Assembly (NCBI RefSeq): GCF_026212465.1
Contig: NC_080048.1
Location: 37,166,375-37,230,374 of the forward strand
From: Amaranthus tricolor
Lineage: Eukaryota > Streptophyta > Magnoliopsida > Caryophyllales > Amaranthaceae
Direction: 5' to 3'
Length of the DNA stretch: 64,000 nt
A program made the translations under genes and the position numbers. This document shows positions 37,700 to 48,700 of this stretch, one piece after another (positions within the stretch are counted from its first letter, which is position 1; each line of letters opens with the position of its first letter). The notes beneath the pieces were generated by a model, which made no database searches, was not told the DNA's origin, and saw only the letters and a list, made by a program, of their open reading frames with translations.

Positions 37700-38185
37700 T
37701 TATATTATAGCTCGTAGATTATAGTTGATTAAGTATGTCAACAAAACACTTGTTAATTGTGATAGACCATGCTTTCCTTTCGTAAGGTCTTACCGAATGG
37801 AACTTAAATCACAATTTCATATTGCATTGCATAAAGTTTAGTTTAAATTGCAAAATAAATCAAACTTCCATAACAAAAAAGATATCGATCAAAATGTAAA
37901 ATGTTAGATTGTTATGCATATGATACAATTTAAGTGGTTTAAATGAAAAATTATGCCCGAAATATTAAACAATTGAGATATACCACTTAAATGAAAAATT
38001 CTACTTATATTAATGAGAAAATCGACTAATGGTACAACACGTCAAATTAAATTGTATTAAAACGATTTGGTCCAATCGAATTTACATGCCAGAATGGTTT
38101 TATAGGTTTGATTAATTTAGGTGTCTAACCAAACTCAACATGAACATTTTGAGCCCTACTTTCATTCTTCCAAAATTTGAAGTAT

Positions 38186-38470
38186 TTGGCAATTAGGTTT
38201 TTTTATTGACTTTTGATATTTAGTTTTTTGATTGATTGAATAATCATAATAAATATTTGATAAATGACTTTTAAACTAGCTAAAAAGCTAGTTTTTTATT
38301 CAAAATAAAAAATAAAATTATTCATAAGTAATTTTTTTCATTATCTTTTTACTTTTAATTTATAATTTTTACCAGATATCTTCTTACAAATTTAATTATC
38401 GACTAATAATTTTTAGCCGATCAAACCAACAAAACGTCCAACTAACAACAATTTGCGAAATAAGCCCGTG
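38186..38470. repeat. Dispersed repeat with 'gataaatgacttttaaa' motif (copy at 38.2 kb)
   Basis: It shares 'ttgacttttgat', 'atatttgataaatgactttt' and the closing Asn-codon-like 'aacaacaatttgcgaaa' phrase with 17180-17465. It lies just upstream of the presumed first exon of the small membrane-protein gene, so it may contribute to its promoter. Ends are approximate. Confidence 0.45.
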
Positions 38471-40343
38471 TATCCCCATTTGTGACTAGCTAGTGTACGA
38501 GAGTTTCTTCATTCAGCTATTGAGCTGCCAGAAAGATAGTAAATTAAGGTAAATCCTTTCTCCCACCATTTTTTTTCCAGCTGAATAAAATCGATTTCGT
38601 CTGCATTTTGCATTCAATATATCTGCTCTACTCCTATTTCATGTTTTGTGCTTTTTTCCATTAAAATGATGGATGTTTTTTTTACAGGGGACTGGATGTG
38701 GATTAGGGGTTTGTTTCTTCTGTTATTAGATTCGCTGTGCTTTCTTTTGTTTTTGTCATTTGATTATGTCCAAATGAAGGATTAAAGGAGAATTTTAGCA
38801 TTGATTATAGGTTTGCTAATATGAGTATGTGTAATTAGATGCCAACTTAAAGGTACTTTTGATTTTCGGAGTAGCAAACAACCAAACAATATGAAACCCT
38901 AGTTCGTTAAGTTAAGGATGAGAATTTTGTATCAGCAGTTGGGTGACTATGGACATTTTCATTCAATGTGGAAAGAAGGTTATAGTTATGGCATTGACCC
39001 GTGTTATTGGGACAAGGATAGAAATAATTTGTTTGCGTTCATTTAAAAGCTGAATTCGGAGTTTTAGGTCTCATTTGAAGTGAGTTAGTTTTATTTGTAA
39101 TCACATATTGGGTGAGTGCTCGTATTGGTACATCGGTGTGATCGGAAGAATTGAAATACAAGGATTTTTTGTTAATTACTAGGGTAATAGAGACTGAGAT
39201 TAGCTACATAGTGCCACAATGTATTTGTAGTTTTAGTACTTTCCTTATTGATTGTCGTTGTGAGCACCACGCACGGGTAGTTTTCGGCCTCTTTTATCAT
39301 GGATGGAAGATCTATGAAAAATACAACATTCCAATCCCATCAATTGTGAATCATGGATACAACCATACAGGATTTGTTGGGCTAAAATGTGTTTTACTTT
39401 GACTGTGAGTATGTAACTACTTGTTGAGTTTTGTCGGTGGAGTAAATTCTTTTTGGGTACAAAAGAAGTATTAATTTTCCTTTGAATGAGGGTTCCTAGT
39501 TCAGTATTAACAAATCATTTTGCTTTTATTTTAATGAGTGAGCCTTTTAGGTATATCATGGATTTTTAAAATGAGGTATATGTATGTGGAGTGCTTTAAT
39601 GGATCATGACCTATCACTTATTTTAGGTCAAGAATTCGAGATATTGGTCTATTTCTAAGCCAAAACTATGCAGACTTGATTGCTGATAGGAACTGAGAGG
39701 TTGTCATTCTGAAGGTTATCCTCCCTCAGATAAAGCTTTAAAAACCCTTTCCCTTGACGTTTTGCTGGTAGATTATAGAATTCGATTTGCAACAATGAAA
39801 AGCTCATGTTTATCTAGCTACTGTCAAATGTCAATCTTCCTTTTCTTTATAGTTTTTGAGTAGAGAAAAATCACAAAGCTTGCCTATGTTTGAAAGCTAT
39901 CTTTGACTAGGACCAACCCATTCATTCATAGCATAAATGTCAATTCAAATGTCAATTCAAATTTCAAATTAGTTTTCTATACATGTTTCTCTGCTGGTTC
40001 TGAAGAGAAGTAAGGGATAAGGACACTGCAAACTCCTAGATTGCACTCATACCTATGGTTGTCCTGGCTTGCCCTTATGTACACTCGGGTTAGTGCTTCT
40101 TATACCCTTCTCTGTTGAAGACTTGCAATCTACCATCTATCATAAGAAAAAGAATGTTAGATTGAATTTCTTAGGAAAATGGAGATTTTTCTTTCAAGTG
40201 GTGCCTAATTGGGCTACAATGAATTGGCTTGTCACTTGTTCTGGTTTTTCCAGTGAAAGGAAATTTTAGTAGTATTTTGATGCTTCAGATGATAATTCTT
40301 AGTGACTAGGAACTACTGTGGTGGAAGAAGTTTGCTTAGATTG

Positions 40344-40588
40344 TTTTTTTTTTTTTGAAAATTGGGAAATATATTGAAGAAAACACTGAAAGCGGGAGAG
40401 CCAAAAACCGCCGGCATAAAAAAACCCTAGGGAGTGAAAAAAGCCATTGGAGAATGGCCCCCGAAGACAGGCCACTCAAATAAACAACATAGGAGTGAGC
40501 TATGCTACAAACACCAATTCGTTAGAAGCTTCGAAAAGCCGTTAAGCCTTGCAAGGCTAAAACCACCAAAATAGACCACCAACATAAT
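40344..40588 (-). mobile_element. Retroposon (LINE fragment or SINE) with 15-bp target-site duplication
   Basis: The 15-base sequence AGTTTGCTTAGATTG occurs perfectly at 40329-40343 and again at 40589-40603. Between them lies 245 bp starting with 13 T on the plus strand, which is a poly-A tail if the element is read on the minus strand. A perfect long target duplication plus a terminal A-tract is the hallmark of target-primed insertion. It sits in the presumed 5'-UTR intron of the small membrane-protein gene. A related 'gtaaagaaaattttaattt' sequence occurs near 27090. Perfect duplications imply a fairly recent insertion. Confidence 0.85.
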
Positions 40589-40707
40589 AGTTTGCTTAGA
40601 TTGATATTAAGATAATTAACCATGATTTATGTTTCCAATTTCAGTTTCCTCATTTCCGCATCTTTGCAGAACAGGGACATCACGATTTGGTGCGGAGCAG
40701 GTAACTC

Positions 40708-40996
40708 ATGTCTCGAAGGCGTAACGCAATTGTAGCTGCAGGATTAATAGCTTTTGCTGCAGCTGGCTTGGCGTTTCCTTTTTACATGGCGTAAGTTTAA
40801 CATCATATACACAGTTTTGAATACATGGATTCTCTGGAACTGATGTGTGATTTGTTTTTTTAGATCCTCGTCAAAGAAGCAACCTGTCATCGATTCATCA
40901 AAGCCCTTGCCACCCCAAGCTACCTTCCGAGGACCATATATAAATACTGGTTCACGCGATGTTGGACCTGACGATCACATTTCTCCGAAGAAGTGA
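40708..40996 (+). CDS. Small conserved single-pass membrane protein, 71 residues
   Basis: Function unknown. Exons 40708-40790 and 40864-40996 (83 and 133 nt) join in frame. The start follows closely on the acceptor TTTGCAG near 40670. The protein begins MSRRRN, then one hydrophobic helix (residues 7-26, AIVAAGLIAFAAAGLAFPFY), then a hydrophilic tail with SSKPLPPQATFRGPYINTGS and RDVGPDDH, ending PKK. A basic N-terminus, an Ala/Gly-rich helix and a conserved polar tail would suit an inner mitochondrial, plastid or ER membrane subunit, but the compartment is inference. The 'RGPY-NTGSRD-GPD' tail strikes me as conserved in plant proteins of similar size. A likely non-coding first exon ends AATTAAG/GTAAAT near 38548, which makes a 2.1-kb leader intron. 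Confidence 0.8.
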
Positions 40997-42709
40997 TCGT
41001 AAAATGTGCTTATATTTTCTCCTTGAACCTCCCTTTTTTATTTTTATCAGAGTAGTATCTAGAATGTGAATACAGTAGCTTGGAAACTTGTTTTTCAGAC
41101 TGACAGGAAATATCAAATTCCAATCAATTTATTACTGCATTGTAATTCCAGTATGAAATTTTAAGCATAAGTCATTGTTTTTGGTGCTTAATTAAGCATG
41201 CAACATTGGTATGTCAATTATACACCGAGACAATGTCAGAGTCTTAATTCCAATAATACAAATATTGCATATTGCTATATTGAATTGTTCTGTACACATT
41301 AAAATAAAATGGAGAAAAAGAGAAGAGGAAAAGGAGGAAGGGGAGATGGGAAAGAAAGAGAAAGCAAAATGAAGGTTTGAGCCTTAAGCAAATTCTACCT
41401 TGTGGGGTTAGGAACGACCCTGACTCAATCCTTATATAAATGTAGGAACTATTTACTTCAGCGCTAAAAGAGTGAGTCCATCACTGACTTGTACTCAACT
41501 TTATTCGTTAACGTTTTGATTTAATCACGAATTCAATGTTTCATCGATGATAAATTTAGAGTGCTAAGAATCTCCAATAAAACTTTATCCACATTTTGTA
41601 AGTTTATTGAGCTTAAATGTACCTAATTAAATTCAATTTATTACTATCTATTTCTTTTTATTTATCCATTTTATTTTTACACGCTTTTTAAATTAAATTT
41701 GTGCGTTAATATATATAAATAAGCATCACAAATAATTATTAAAACTATGTAATAAAAAATTTGCATTATAAAGAATCTAATAAGATCTCACATGAATATA
41801 CTTTATCTTCAATATATACTAAAAAAAACATTGTTAAATTTATCTCTATTAAAGTGAAAAAAAAAAAAAAGAATGTTAGAGTTTTTGGTCAAGGATAAAC
41901 TACAATCTCAATAGCAGTTTAGTTAACTAAACCCCTTACACTGATAAATTGTCCATTTGAATTTTTGACATTATTCATTGATTATTCTTACTTTGTATAT
42001 TATTCTTAATTTAGACGTTAAAATATAATTAAGTGAAATTCTGTTTGATTCATAACAATGTAAATTTTATTAATATTAATTTTATAGTTTTTAATTATGC
42101 ACAATTAAAGATATTTAGAATTAAATTAATGTATCAATTAAAGTGAAAAAAAATCAAATAATGCAATTAGTGTGAATTGAAGGGGATATTATATTAAGAT
42201 TGCTAGTTGAGATAGCATTTTATATTATTTAGTTCAAACAATTGGGGTGTTCATCGAATTTCGAATATAATATCATTAAATTTTTACTTATTTGAGTTAA
42301 TTTGATTTTTTTTTTTTGAATCAGGGTTATACTAGAGATTACTATCAATAAGTGGAGACATAACTATTACTTATTATATGTAATCGGAGAATCACACCCA
42401 ATCACTAGATTAATTTATTATAATTATTTAATTTTAATTATTGAGTATAAATAAATATTAACGTAATTAAATTTTAATTTTTGTATACATATATATTAAG
42501 TCAGAGGATCATCTTCAACTTTAATTATTGGTCAATTTTAGACAATTTTATCGATACTAAATTAAATAAAAAAAAATTATCATTTAAGAAAAAAAAAAAG
42601 CTCGATGAAAATAAAACCCATAAACTCATACGAAAAACACGATGCATGCTTCAAATGAAACAAAATCCTACTCTCATTTAGGGGTAGAAGTTAGTGTGAG
42701 GGTAGTTTG
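40997..42709. other. Intergenic, no gene seen
   Basis: This contains the 3' UTR of the small membrane-protein gene, a degraded RTE-tail phrase at about 41228-41255 ('aatgtcagagtcttaatt'), a purine-rich patch (41310-41370) and AT-rich DNA. No bounded element or RNA gene was found. Confidence 0.5.
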
Positions 42710-43382
42710 AACGTCAGTTAACCCTGAGCAGTGAGCAAGCAGCCAACAATCTCAATGAACCCTCCTTAAACCTTAATTAATGATTAGGGTTCTTTTTCTT
42801 GGCCTTCTCTTTCAATTCATTTCCCTCCATTGAATTCTTCTTGTGCTTTTGGTTTTGTTGAATCCACACCTCATCTTCCATGTAAGTTTCTTGCTTTATT
42901 TTATTTTCTTCCTCAATCGATCAATCGTATTATCCATTGTTATTGATTCATTTTGAATTTTCTTCTGTTTAAATGTGATTGTGAATCATTGCGTATCTCT
43001 TTAGCACACATTTTATGGTTCTTCCTATGGGTCATCTTTCAATATTTTATAAGTAATCCAGATCTTTATGAGTAGAAAATCAATGTTAGTTTTTATGTGT
43101 TTTTCCATGGCTTTTTTTTTTTTTTTTTTTTTATTTTTTATGCTGGGATCAAGTTAACTATACTGTTTTTGGGTTTATTTTTTTCATTTGTATTGATTTC
43201 TGATATTGTTGAGTTTTCATTTGTAATCTGCATGTCTGAACTATATCACGTTAACGAATAATGATCATGTAGCCATAGGCCATATCACTGTTTTGCTGGC
43301 CTACAATCAAAGTTTAGAACTTTCTTGTTGATTATCATAGACCCTCAGTCTTATGAAACTTGCTATGCCCTTTTTTTCAGTA

Positions 43383-43625
43383 TTCCTTTTGTCCCTCTCA
43401 TTTTGCACCTAGTGTAAAAGTAGTGAAATTTAGTGGAATGGAAAGTTGAGTTTGAGAATGAGACAAAAAATAAGTGGAGGATAAAATTGAGGGGTTAAGA
43501 TGGAGAGAGAGAGTATGTTTGTGGATGAGATTAAAAGGCAGTGGGACTGTGTCCATTGCCAAAAAAGAAAGGGTCAGTGGACAAATTAAATGGAAAGTGG
43601 TGCAAAATGAGAGGGGCAAAGGGAG
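43383..43625. mobile_element. Stowaway-like MITE with TA target duplication, in PP5 leader intron
   Basis: The left end TTCCTTTTGTCCCTCTCATT mirrors the right end, which in reverse reads CTCCCTTTGCCCCTCTCATT. The inverted match continues through 'ttgcac' for about 28 bases. TA flanks both sides (43381-43382 and 43626-43627). A length of 243 bp, a TA duplication and a 'ctccctttgtccc' end are the defining traits of Stowaway (Tc1/mariner) MITEs. Confidence 0.8.
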
Positions 43626-44064
43626 TATGTTGCTCTAGCATGTGTGGCCGAAGGCGAGTCAGAATTCGTAAAGTATCCACTATCCAGGCTTTAGAATTTG
43701 GTTCTTTGGGTTTCAGTTCAGTCCTATATTAGGATGGTGAAGTCTTTGAGAAATGCATGGTTAATTTGACATGAATCATCAATAATTTCTATTGAAATTT
43801 TTTTTTAGTGTTGTATAGATTGGAAACATTGTTAAGTTAGCTGAGACAAGTGTATGAATAAGAGATGGTTTCTTTGTTTGTTTAAGTTTGTTGTATCTCG
43901 TTGTGTTCAAATACTGCGTAGAGTTTAATTGGATAATAAACATTTTCCACTGATCCTCTTGGCTTTTTTCAAACAATTAGTATATATGTTTTTCAATACA
44001 ATATGCTTATCCTACTTTGGGGTTAAAACTTTGAAATAGACCATGACAATATTAGTCATGCAGT

Positions 44065-44240
44065 TATAGTTGGGCATAAGTTAGCTCAGTTGGTTAAGAT
44101 CTAACCTTCAAAGGTGACATGGAGGTCATAGGTTCAAATGATGTACCCAAACTTGAACCTGATGGTGCTCCTTTAAACTTCTTTTTGAGATTATCCTTCT
44201 ATCTGTACATGGTCTAGTACTTGCATATACTAAAGGGGAA
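44065..44240 (+). mobile_element. tRNA-derived SINE in PP5 leader intron
   Basis: GGGCATAAGTTAGCTCAGTT (from about 44070) contains a near-perfect pol III A box (TTAGCTCAGTTGG). The B box GGTTCAAATGA follows about 50 bases later (44131-44141). This is the promoter layout of a tRNA gene, but the rest cannot fold into a tRNA, so it is a SINE. The 3' end is not certain, and no target duplication was found. Confidence 0.7.
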
Positions 44241-44699
44241 TCTTGACATTGAGATGGATTGGGTTATGGCATTAGAAGGCCAAAGGGAAGTGGCACTCTA
44301 GGTGTTGATGGCTTAACTATGTTGATCACACCCCCTTGTTGCAGAGATTTGTTGAGCTATCCTTTCCATCCCATTGTAAAGATCATTTTGAAACACTTAT
44401 AACGTTTAATATCTTTGGCCAGGATAAATGTCTTCTTGATTATTTTTTAACGTATAGGATGCGCCTCGCAAATCCATGGGGTAATTGGGTGACCTTACGT
44501 CATAGGGTGCAATATATGGTGGTTAAACATTAAAGATTTGCGTCACTGCCAAAAGAACCATAGGAATGAGTTGGGTCTGAGATGGCTGTGAGCCTGCCGA
44601 ACAAAGTCATGAAATTGCAATTTCCCTGGATTTAGTCTTGAAGTGATGTAAATGATCATCTACAGTTGGCTAGGTAAAACAATAACAAAATATAGTTCA

Positions 44700-45230
44700 A
44701 TGCATAATCACTGAAGAAGGGGGGATATCCGGTGCACGGTCATTGACCCCCATGGGGACAACTTTAGTAACCTTTGCACTATTATCCACAACATTAACAT
44801 TATCACTGGAGACCCCTTTAGTCTCATAGTCCATGACCTTGACGGCAGTAGATTCCTTCTCATAGAAAGCAGCCTTGAGGCCATCAAAGAATGTCCAAGA
44901 CGATTTTTTCAGGGGAATTCAGACAAGATTCCCTTAAGGTCAATATATCGAATGTGATTGAAAAGAATCTTTATAGGTTCCCTAAATTGCCCGATCTCCT
45001 TCTTTGATGACACTCCGCTTCCACTTGCACCCTTTCCTTTCTAGATTTAGCAAGGTCTATCTTGGCTCAACCTTTGGATTCATGTGCTGATTGATGTTCT
45101 GCTTGAACCTTCTTCAAGCTCTTAGTGCGATTGATTACTTCCATCAGCTCAACCCTTTCCTTTTCATAGTTCTCCTTCAAGGAAAGCATATCTTGTGGTG
45201 ATGAGGAACTGCAAAATAGAGAAATTTTTT
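44700..45230 (-). pseudogene. Degenerate protein-coding fragment, antisense in PP5 leader intron
   Basis: On the minus strand there are two coding-like blocks. One (about 45080-45220) translates to a charged, coiled-coil-like stretch containing KENYEKERVELMEVINRTK. The other (about 44705-44940) translates without stops for some 70 codons and contains SSWTFFDGLKAAFYEKES. Stops and frame changes separate them. The composition suggests the gag-like region of a retrotransposon or a gene fragment carried by a transposon. I do not recognise the family. Confidence 0.5.
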
Positions 45231-45730
45231 ACCAAAGGATCTGAAAGATCAATCTCTTATTTTCAGTCTTGCACATCCACTGGTAACCACTGGAAAGCAA
45301 AGTTAGGGGAAGTGCAAGATGGTTTCAACATTGGAGAGACTAGCAACCTGTCGAGTTTTTGGTAGTAAAGAGTCTGGAGCCTTTGAATGATGACTAAATG
45401 AAGGTGAAGTGGAATAAAATGCTGAGAAGGGGGATTTATCAATGAAGTGGGAAGAACTTTTGTGATAATTTTCTTAAACTCTTTTCATATTACCATTAAT
45501 CTTTCCGCCTTTCCCTCTCTCCTTTCTTTTTTTTTATCTGGGCGAGGGTTGATAATATGTGTTGATACTTTTGATTACACTCCTTTCTGATTAGGAATGT
45601 TGGCTTTGTTGGATGCTTGAAATTGTATCATACTTGCAAATCCTACTTTGCATTAGATTGAAGTTTTCACTTACAATGTTACTAGTTTTGACTTTTTATT
45701 TTTTGTTCATTGTTCTAGCGGGATCAGGAC

Positions 45731-45748
45731 ATGGAAGCTGTCTTCTAA
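45731..45748 (+). promoter_or_regulatory. Five-codon upstream ORF in the PP5 leader
   Basis: The second leader exon begins after the acceptor TGTTCTAG at 45718. Thirteen bases later ATG GAA GCT GTC TTC TAA encodes MEAVF and stops 26 bases before the PP5 start at 45775. It must be crossed by scanning ribosomes if this leader is used, so it may dampen PP5 translation. Confidence 0.6.
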
Positions 45749-45774
45749 ATTATTGAAGCCCATATCTAACTTCT

Positions 45775-48700
45775 ATGCCCACTATGGAATCAGAGAGTTC
45801 AATAGGATCAAATGCTGAAGAACTCAAGTCTTTAGCTAATGGAGCTTTTAAAGGTACTGTATATTTCTGTTATAAATTGCTTTAATCTTTTGAACTGTGC
45901 ATGATATGTGAAATGTGTTGTGAAATGTTCGAGGGATGCTTTTAGGCTGTGTTTTTCTTTTTCCTTCTCATTCTGATACGATTTTGCGTTTTCAGCTCAC
46001 AAATATTCTCAAGCTATTGATTTGTACTCTCAAGCTATCGAACTGAACAATGAAAATGCTGTGTACTGGGCAAACCGTTCATTTGCACACACCAAATTGG
46101 AAGAATATGGCAGTGCTATACACGATGCAACAAAGGCTATTGAAATTGATTCCAAGTATTCAAAGGCATGTTGCTTTACTTTCCAAATTTCACTTTAGAC
46201 ATCCTTGTGGTCCTGTGGCTGTTTTTTTTTTTAATATACATGACAATTTCTATTATATTCTAAATTGATTTTTGAAAGACTGATACAAATATCTCCGTGT
46301 TTATTTGTTTTGAAAAAAGGTATAAAGCATAATTATATTTGTCCTTGTAGTGATGGGATAGCTAATTTTGTTTCTGCGGTGTAAAACAGGGTTATTATAG
46401 GAGAGGGGCAGCTTTGCTTGCCATGGGAAAATTTAAAGAGGCCCTTAAGGATTTTCAACAGGTAATTTTGTTTTGAAGGTCATTGCTTTCATTAATAATG
46501 TTCAACCATATTTTTAGGTGATGCCTTCTTAGTTTTAAAGCGCATCAGGGTTGTGCCTTGGCGCAAGAACTCCATGTGCACAAGGCACACAAGCCAAGGC
46601 GCAAAATATGTATTTTTTAAAATTTAAAACTTGCATGTTTCGGCATGCACCTTTTCCCCAAAGTGCAATAAGGCGCTCAGAGGCTCATGGAGGTGAGACA
46701 CAACCCTTGCACATCCTAATATTTTTTTTATATCTAAGGCCTTTTGCTTTACCTATTACGTATTAAGTAATTGAACTTTGTGATTTTTTAATGGCAAGTT
46801 TAGTTGGTCTGCTTTCTGTGTTTTTTAAAGTCCCTTTTACTTCATTATTTTGGTAAATATATGTATTATATAATCTTTTTTGTTTTATGCATAGAGTTTC
46901 GAGACCAGGAACTAACTCTTCCACTAAGGCATTTTCCCTTGTCTTCTGTTACTTCTTGGTTGCTCTTTCATTGAGTGGCTTCACTTGACCCTCTTTATTG
47001 CTCATTCAGGTAAAAAGATTATGCCCGAATGATCCTGATGCTGCAAAAAAATTGAAAGAATGTGAAAAGGCTGTGATGAAGCTAAAATTTGAGGAGGCTA
47101 TTGCTGTACCTGAGGCTGAAAGGCGATCTATTGCTGATTCCATTGACTTTCATTCTATTGGTAATCCCCTTGACAAGTAGTATCATACATTTCATTTTTA
47201 TGAGTTTCTTCAGTACTATATTGAAGTTGTGTGGCATTTGAAATTCTGTCCTTTTGGTATCTTAGTTGTGTCTTTATTTCTATCATTATTTGTGAACTTC
47301 TGATTTGTTTGAGGAAAGCCACTCCAAAGATCTATTTGCATATTTTTGATTTATCAAGCATCTGAAATCTCTGAAATTATTTTTTCCAACCGCTAAAGGG
47401 ATCATAGGAATGAGGAGATATTACTTGGCTGGTCTTACATGGGTATGGGAAAGAACAAATTGTAGGATTGTATTAGGTGTGATTAGCGGAATTTCAAATA
47501 ATAATTATTTAACATGTAATAATAGGATCACAAGGATAAGTATACTATGAAATATAAAAGTAGTCGAATTACAACCTTTGATGCATGAGGAAAGAATACT
47601 TTAAAGTATTATCTAGTCTAATGATTTCTTCCTGTATCACCAATTGGGATTTCAAACCTAGTCCCTCTAATGAAGCCATGTACGCTGAATTGATTCCCAC
47701 GTATGCTAGTATGGACAAAATAAACGATTCACTCTTTTAATTTTATGGGAGATTAGGTTTTCCTTGTCCTCCATCAATACCCTTACTATGTATAGGAGAT
47801 ATTAGACTAGAAATTAGAAGGTCCTAATTATAGCCCAATCTATTAGTAATTTTAGTCAATTCAACGTACTTATGTGTGACTTAGGAATTGAAAACTTTAG
47901 TTATTGTCCAATCTTATTGGTCCAATTATAATATTTATCCTCTAACAAGTAAACATTAATTAATAAAGTATCACCAATTATTATCTCTAAATATATTCCC
48001 AACTATATTTAGTGATTCCGGGAATGTTTTACGACACAATTCCTTCCCAAATAACACTTGATTTCTATTATTTTCTCCGACATTAGTCTCATGTATCTTT
48101 TTCAGTAATCTAAGGACTACAAAACAGCTTATTCCTTAGATTTGAAACAAATTAAACATCTTATCATCTATTTTCAGGATGAATACAACCCATATTATTG
48201 TTGGCTCATTGTATTTTCATTTGTGGCTTGCAATACATAATGTGCTTGTGTCCTTTGCACTTCAGTTTTCCATTTGTGCGTGGTAGACTGTCAGTGTTTG
48301 CTTGAGTGTGTATAGAAGGAATGCATCACTTATACTTAAAATAGGAGTGAAGCTTATTCAATTTTCATATCATGTTGTCTATTTGGGATATGCTGATTTG
48401 CTTGAATGGAACTTAAGAAAGCCATTTCTCATTCTTAAGTTCCCATTTTAGTATTGCATATACGAAGCTAAGAGTGGAAACAATGGGTATTAACTGACAA
48501 TTAACTACACCAATTGACGTGTGATTTCGTTGTAAAATCCTAAATTAATACTCTATTAGTAACGTGTTTAGTGGCTTGTCACTTAAAGAACTTTTCATAT
48601 GTGACTGATGTGTTATGATTTGGGAATCCAGAAGAAAAAAGGTGCATTCCCACCTTATCTTCATCCTTTTATCACCATGACATTCCAGTTCTTAGCATTT

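Larger units (their letters stand above)
36386..38479. other. CKS1 3' flank and intergenic DNA
   Basis: This region includes the presumed CKS1 3' UTR and an RTE-tail-like phrase 'aatgtcaaagtcttaatctc' at 37012-37040. It also holds a 'gtcttatacaagac' MITE end at 37230-37262, the bounded MITE at 37444-37699 and a repeat at 38186-38470. No further gene was seen. Confidence 0.55.

Noticed and set aside
44070..44145. Possible tRNA gene
   Set aside because: A and B boxes are present, but the flanking sequence cannot form an acceptor stem or anticodon arm. A SINE explains it better.
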